Shown here: in pieces, positions 59,499 through 64,000 of the stretch | How positions within the stretch are numbered: position 1 is the stretch's first letter | How the letters are laid out: the number at the start of each line of letters is the position of its first letter | Source of the DNA: Chionoecetes opilio | Lineage: Eukaryota; Arthropoda; Malacostraca; Decapoda; Majidae | DNA length: 64,000 bases | Assembly: GCA_016584305.1 (NCBI GenBank) | Contig: JACEEZ010024124.1 | Coordinates: forward strand, 209,694 to 273,693 | Reading direction: 5' to 3' | Program-made: the position numbers and the translations under genes | Notes under the pieces: model-generated | Told to the model about the DNA's origin: nothing | Database searches by the model: none | What the model saw: the letters and a program-made list of their open reading frames with translations, nothing else

Positions 59499-59899
59499 AT
59501 GAGTGATGTCGTCTAAGTGGCCTGCAAGCACTAGTACCTCCAATATCAAGCCCAAGAAAGCCAGGAAGAACTTTTTAAAGTCCAAGCTCAACATTGTTAA
59601 GGACCCATCTGATCCCCCTCCCTATCTCTAATGATTATTTTGACTAGTGCGTGAGTGTCTTTATTAATGCAAAAGTACATGTAGTTAATGTGTTTCTATT
59701 AGCTTATATAATGATTTCAATATATTTCAGTACATACAACATTATTTACAATGCCCATAGGGGGTATTAAGACACTTCAACAGGTCTAGGAATGCATTCC
59801 TATTAATCCCATAAAACCTTCAGCTCAATATACGTTCAATCGCCGCTATCCAGTTGTGTTTTCAGGAAGGTAAACCCATCGAATAACGAGGAAATACTG
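59499..59899 (+). pseudogene. Tigger/pogo-like transposase N-terminus and 3' end, relic
   Basis: After an ATG at 59499 and a one-base frameshift, the sequence reads 'SKWPASTSTS', 'KPKKARKNFLKSKLNIV' and stops at about 59632, resembling the Lys-rich start of Tigger-type transposases. The rest of the ORF is missing. The end 'cgaataacgaggaaatactg' (59880-59899) looks like a family terminus. Confidence 0.5.
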
Positions 59900-60386
59900 T
59901 TTGCCTAACCACAGAATGCTAAGTTTGTTGCTTATGTGGTGAGGAAGAGAGCAAGACCAGCCTGCCGCCACTCGTGGTGTGGGGCGGGGCAGGGCAGGTC
60001 CACACTGCCCACTAGCTGCTCCCGCTGGATAGAAGAATACACCGGCACTGAGAGCAGTTCTTCATGGTAGATGCGTATAGGCTGGTCCTGTGAGGGAACA
60101 CACATCAGTAAACAGGACTGTCATAAGAAAACTGAACTGGACTGATTTTCTTGAACATATTCATTTAGTCAATTACAGTATCCTTTTATGCTGCAAAGCA
60201 TCAATTGTATGTTTGCTGCAAACTAAAGAGATAAATCTTCCATAATGATAAGAATGGAGGTACCATTGATTCCAGTAAGTTCTGGTGGAGTTTAGTTGAT
60301 GTGACATCACTGCCTTGCCTTTTAAAAGATAGCTAATTCATGGGATTAAAGGATGTGATAGACAGCTGGCCATGGCCCTGACATAC

Positions 60387-60460
60387 AGTAAGGCCTTGCT
60401 TTAACGAACCAATTGGGGCAAGGAGGTGACGTTATATCCAAAAATCTGTTATATCCGAGG
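60387..60460. mobile_element. Truncated left end of a pogo-like MITE
   Basis: 'cagtaaggccttgctttaac' 'gaaccaattggggcaagg' 'tgacgttatatcc' matches the first ~75 bp of the MITE at 56463. The right end is absent, and another pogo-like element begins at 60482. Confidence 0.75.
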
Positions 60461-60481
60461 GATCTGAACTTTTCGCATCTA

Positions 60482-60867
60482 CAGTAAACCCTCGTTTTCC
60501 CGGACTATTAGGGGGCAGCACTGGTCCGGGAACCTCAAAAGTCAGGGAATCGCAACAGTCCGAGGCCATTACCCACCCCCGGACGTTTATCCTACTCTGT
60601 CTGGCAACTGCCAATATCAACTACCCCGCCGCGGACTTTTACGACACTTTGTCTAGCACTCTTACGTCATGTGCCATACAATACATACATATAACATACA
60701 AAACATGGTTCAGACCTGACCAGAGGCTCGGACTGCCAGACAACTTTGTCAATTTACGGACTGAACCAGGCATTTGTCCGGGATTCGGACATTTCCCCGG
60801 ACCTCGGATTTTGACCGGTAAATCCGATATCAGAGAAATGGGGGTCCGGGAAAACTAAGTTAAAGTG
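60482..60867. mobile_element. pogo-like element without LINE cargo, 386 bp
   Basis: Termini 'cagtaaaccctcgttttccc' and (inverse) 'cactttaacttagttttccc', with TA on both sides (60480-60481 and 60868-60869). Its interior matches both ends of the elements at 55262 and 62650 ('cggacgtttatcctactc', 'caatatcaactaccccg', 'ggcatttgtccgggat'). Where those carry LINE sequence this copy has only ~90 bp of unrelated filler ('gtctagcactcttacgtcat'). Confidence 0.85.
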
Positions 60868-61236
60868 TACAGGAAACCACTCCGTACACTGTACAGGTAA
60901 AGTGTACCTCGCTTTTACAGACCTCTATATAACAAATTTCGACTAACAAACTTTTTCTGCCAGTCCAATATATCTGGGGACTTACCGAATAAATTCAGCA
61001 AATGCTGGGTTTGGTTCGGTGGTGGGCCGGCCGAACATGTACATGCAGGTCGGTAAGCGGCAGTGAAAACAAAGCCGACAGGGCGGTGCGCACCTGTGCA
61101 CCGATCAGTCTAGCTTTGTCTTTCCGATCATAAACACCCCCTCATGTCCTCCCGTGCCTCACCACATATTGTTTTAATTTCCGAGCGGGACTGACGCCCG
61201 GCACATATTAAGATGCAGCACAGGATTCTGTATCTA
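60868..61236. other. Mostly unique DNA; possible left end of another pogo-like element
   Basis: 'cctcgcttttacagacctct' 'atataacaaattt' near 60907 resembles a TIR of this superfamily, but I could not find the matching right end. Confidence 0.4.
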
Positions 61237-62267
61237 TAGGAGAACCTCATTTAACCGGCATTTAAAACAACGGCAGCCTCAAAACAACGGCACTAATCGA
61301 CCCAGGCATTAATTAAGTATAATTATTTCAAAAACTGAGAAAATCGGCAGAAATTTAGTTGGGCAAGGCTGTGATCTACACAAGACTCTCTCTCCTCACT
61401 CTACCTCCTCCTCTCCCGTCATCCACGATCCTCTACGTCCCTCATCCACACCATCCAGAGGGCCCTTCACCTTACCAACGAGGGGTGGGAGATCGCCTTC
61501 CAGTACGTTCCCTCCCACGCTGGTATCCCAGGCAACGAGGTGGCTGATTCTGCTGCCAGGATGGCCTTAACAGATGCAAACACGACACCCTTCCCTCTGC
61601 CGCTCTCCGCGGCCAAACGCCTGATCCCCCGGGTCTGCCGCTCCACCTGGAATAACACACTCGGCGATGCCCTCCGCATCACCTCCATGGGCCAATACCG
61701 CAGTGACTCTTCCCCCCAGCCGTGGATACGGAAAAAGTCCCGCGTCCTGGATGTCACTCTCACCTGCCTCCGCCTGGGGCACACGACACTCACGGCTCAC
61801 CTGCATCGCCTCCGTCTGTCCCCTGACCCCAACTGCCCTTGGTGCATGAATTTTCTGGAGACTATTGAACACTTTCTGCTGCAGTGTCCGCACTTCCACT
61901 CACACCGTGTAGTGCTAGTCTCAACTCCTCGCCCTGAACGTCACTACCTTTGACCTGCCCACCCTGCTGGCGGCGGCTGGCGTTCCCCCCTCTCGGCAAC
62001 ATGCCGTCATCCGCCTCACCTGTGCCTTCCTGAGGAAGACAGGTCAACTACTGCTTCTGTGATAGCATCATAGGACATCACCAGGGCTCATAGTGTTCCC
62101 TGAGGGATCCTCGCAGCCCTAAAACAACAACAACAACAACCTCCAGAAACCACAGTATTTATTGGGATTTGGGGCGATTCCATAAGAGTAACTCTCAAAA
62201 CAACGGCAAAATGAGTTATCCGGCATGCGCTCCCCCCCGAGGGTGCCGGATAAACGAGGTTCTCCTG
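61237..62267. mobile_element. Second pogo-like family carrying LINE RNase H + zinc finger
   Basis: Left 'aggagaacctcatttaac' 'cggca' and right (inverse) 'caggagaacctcgtttatcc' 'ggca', TA flanked (61235-61236 and 62268-62269). The TIR and subterminal DNA differ from the 55262 family. The insert from about 61365 to 62140 is a LINE 3' end in plus orientation, ending 'gcagccctaaaacaacaaca'. Confidence 0.83.
61365..61953 (+). pseudogene. LINE fragment: RNase H C-terminal half plus zinc finger
   Basis: The sequence begins with 'AVIYT' and, after a one-base correction at about 61380, 'DSLSSL' (catalytic Asp of RNase H). It continues 'PSHAGIPGNEVADSAARMAL', the diagnostic RNase H C-terminal motif with its last Asp, then a linker and 'PNCPWCMNFLETIEHFLLQC' with 'HFHSHR', a CCHC-like finger. 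Upstream RT and endonuclease are absent. RNase H places the source LINE among I/jockey-type families with that domain (I, Outcast, LOA and so on). It differs from the GA-associated LINE, which lacks RNase H. Confidence 0.85.
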
Positions 62268-62524
62268 TAGTTATTTTCAATGGAAAGTGTCCAAAGATAT
62301 ACACTGAAAATTACGGTAGAGATGAGATGAGAAGACACCTCCCGATTTCTTTTGGTGAGGGTAATGTGACATTAACCCGTAGAGCATTAGCGACGTACGT
62401 GCTACGCCACTCTAAAAAACATGGGGTATCGCTGGGATGATTAAGTGTCAAATCAGCGATTGCATCGTGAGACTGAATCGAGGTCTATTACCTGCATAGT
62501 CCGTCAGCGCTAACTTTGGCTATA

Positions 62525-62615
62525 CAGTAAAACCCTTATAACTTGGCACGATAGGGGCTCTGGCCCTTGCCGAGTTATTCAATGTGCCGAGTTATGCAAT
62601 GTCCTCCTCTGATAT

Positions 62616-62619
<4 letters not shown>
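62525..62619. mobile_element. Left end of a third pogo-like family
   Basis: 'cagtaaaacccttataactt' 'ggcacgatagg' starts after TA (62523-62524) and contains a short repeated 'tgccgagttat' phrase. It runs into a ~34-base A-run (62620-62653), beyond which another element begins, so only the left end survives. Confidence 0.6.
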
Positions 62620-62653
<34 letters not shown>

Positions 62654-62658
<5 letters not shown>

Positions 62659-63643
62659 CGTTTTCTCAGACTAATAGGGCTGGTCTGGGAACCGCAAACG
62701 TCCGGGAATCGCAACAGTCCAAGGCCATTACCCACCCCCGGACGTTTATCCTACTCTAGTATTTACTGTCCGGCAACTGCCAATATCAACTACCCCGATG
62801 CAGATTTTTACATCACTTTGTTGTTGCTTTTAGGGGTGCGAGGATCCCTTGGGGAACATTTTGTTCGGCGGATGACAGCGTGTTGCCGGGAGGGGTGGAC
62901 GCCAGCCAGCCGCCGCCGCCAACAGGGTGGGCAGGTCACAGGTGGCGACGTTCAGGGCGAGGAGTTGAGAGCGTAGCACTACACGGTGGGAGTGGAAGCG
63001 CAGACACTGCAGCAAAAAGTGTTCAATAGTCTCAGAGATGTTCCTGCACCAGGGGCAGTGGGGGTCAGGAGACTGACGGAGGCGGAGCAGGTGAACTGTG
63101 AGTGTCTTGTGCTCAAATGTAAACAATACGACCGCTGAGCATGCTGCCACCTGGCGGGAGGCATCAGAAAGTGTTCAATAGTCTCAGAGACGTTCCTGCA
63201 CCAGGGGCAGTCGGGGTCAGGGGACTAACGGAGGCGGTGCAGGTGAACCGTGAGTGTCGTGTGCCCAAATGTATACAATATGACCGCTGAGCATGCTGCC
63301 ACCTGGCGGGAGGCAGCAGAAAGTGTTCAATAGTCTCAGAGACGTTCCTGCACCAGGGGCAGTGGGGGTCAGGGGACTGATGGAGGCGGTGCAGGTGAAC
63401 TGTGAGTGTCGTGTGCCCAAATGTAAACAATACAACAGCTGAGCATGCTGCCACCTGGCAGGAGGCGCGGACACTGACCAGGGGTGACAGGAGACGCTCG
63501 GACCGCCGGACAACTTTGTCGAGTTACGGACTGGACCTGGCATTTGTCCGGGACTCTGACATATCCCCGGACCTCGGATTTTGTCCGGCAAATCCGATAT
63601 TCGGGAAATGGAGGTCCGGGAAGACGAGGGTTGTGTGTGCTGT
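62654..63643. mobile_element. pogo-like element with amplified LINE cargo, ~1 kb
   Basis: Left 'ccctcgttttctcagactaa' directly follows the A-run. The right end (inverse) is 'cacacaaccctcgtcttccc' and abuts TA at 63642-63643. The outer portions match the copies at 55262 and 60482. The interior (about 62825-63470) is LINE 3' sequence on the minus strand: the full finger region, then two further ~145-bp tandem copies with the marker 'tgctgccacctggcgggagg' at about 63144, 63295 and 63447. Confidence 0.82.
62850..63470 (-). pseudogene. LINE zinc-finger region, three tandem partial copies
   Basis: Minus-strand frames repeatedly give 'PDPHCPWCRN' and 'SETIEHFLL', the first copy (63150-62830) continuing to 'QCLRFHSHRVVLRSQLLALN'. 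Downstream copies stop after 'TIEHFLL' and restart with 'PPARWQHAQ', showing a repeat breakpoint within the finger. No intact protein. Confidence 0.8.
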
Positions 63644-63649
63644 AAAAGC

Positions 63650-63949
63650 ATAAAAACTGCACTTACCAGTGAACGGGTAGAATGTGCTGGATTTGATATC
63701 AAACTCAGCACAAATAGCATGCCTGGATGCACCTGCATCCATCCTTGCCAGCACTTTCATCTTTTCCTGCAGGCTCAGGCTCTTCAATTTCATTCCCTTC
63801 CTGCTGGAGACACCCTTGCGTGATGGAGCTGACATCTTGATATACAGTACTGTATGATGTAATCCAAAAAAACGTAAAATAGGTGGCAAAGTAAAGCAAA
63901 GGTCCGGTACCAGCGCGTAGGCTGAGCCGTGTTTTTGTCGTCCAAACAC
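63650..63949 (-). pseudogene. Tigger-like transposase N-terminal HTH, truncated by insertion
   Basis: Minus-strand start at about 63837: 'MSAPSRKGVSSRKGMKLKSL' then 'SLQEKMKVLARMDAG', 'SRHAICAEFDIKSSTFY'. This matches the CENP-B-type helix-turn-helix that opens Tigger/jerky-like transposases. The frame breaks at about 63650, where the pogo-like element's right end begins, so the rest is displaced or lost. It may belong to an autonomous relative of the surrounding MITEs. 63950-64000 shows nothing further. Confidence 0.7.
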
Positions 63950-64000
63950 CGTCTTGGATTACGAATCCCAATCCAATAATACTTGCTGAAATGTGTGTTA

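Overview
This window reads as intergenic or accessory nuclear DNA from an arthropod, most likely a decapod crustacean. That is an inference, based on the very high density of long (GA)n/(CT)n and (CA)n microsatellites, the many tRNA-derived SINEs, the non-LTR retrotransposon 3' ends, and the pogo, hAT and TTAA-type DNA transposons. I found no convincing host protein-coding gene, rRNA gene, CRISPR array or prokaryotic-style operon. Most long open frames are artefacts of simple repeats (Ser-Leu, Arg-Glu and Thr-His dipeptide frames).

Layout. 1-6.5 kb: long CT/GA/CA tracts and a 5'-truncated non-LTR retrotransposon (1252-3100) set inside a (GA)n tract, with a second, tiny copy of its 3' end (829-912) also inside (GA)n. 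6.5-11.3 kb: a hAT-like MITE, three minisatellites, an AT-rich tandem duplication and an element with about 67-bp terminal inverted repeats. 11.3-24 kb: CA, GA, GGA, GGT and AGT repeats, a hAT MITE with a perfect 8-bp target duplication (13504-14005), a 16-bp minisatellite and a third copy of the GA-associated LINE (20842-21553). 24-31 kb: a GC-rich stretch with promoter-like motifs, three TTAA-ended MITEs, a five-unit GA/unique higher-order repeat (28988-29490), and a LINE 3' end carrying a SINE with clean target duplications.

32.2-38.4 kb: a minus-strand LTR retrotransposon of about 6.2 kb. It has LTRs of about 0.9 kb, a tRNA-Leu-type primer binding site, a polypurine tract, a 4-bp target duplication and gag remnants only. 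A 2.77-kb hAT transposon is nested in it, and its transposase is intact except for one frameshift. 39.6-43.8 kb: two foldback elements and a segmental duplication in which one copy gained a SINE and the other a hAT MITE. 44.4-49.5 kb: more TTAA MITEs and six tandem units carrying exon-like segments. The array is split by a 1.67-kb TA-flanked palindrome whose two arms carry microsatellites of very different length. 50.8-52.7 kb: further foldback elements and a SINE.

53.4-64 kb: nested pogo/Tigger-like elements with TA target duplications. Several carry, and two have locally amplified, the zinc-finger tail of a LINE, with RNase H as well in one case. They sit inside hAT elements and SINEs. The most informative outcomes are the GA-microsatellite-associated LINE, the TA-flanked palindrome, the pogo-like elements with LINE cargo, the exon-like tandem array and a four-level nest at 53.4-56.4 kb. 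No pathway or operon logic can be assigned: the coding content is transposon protein fragments.
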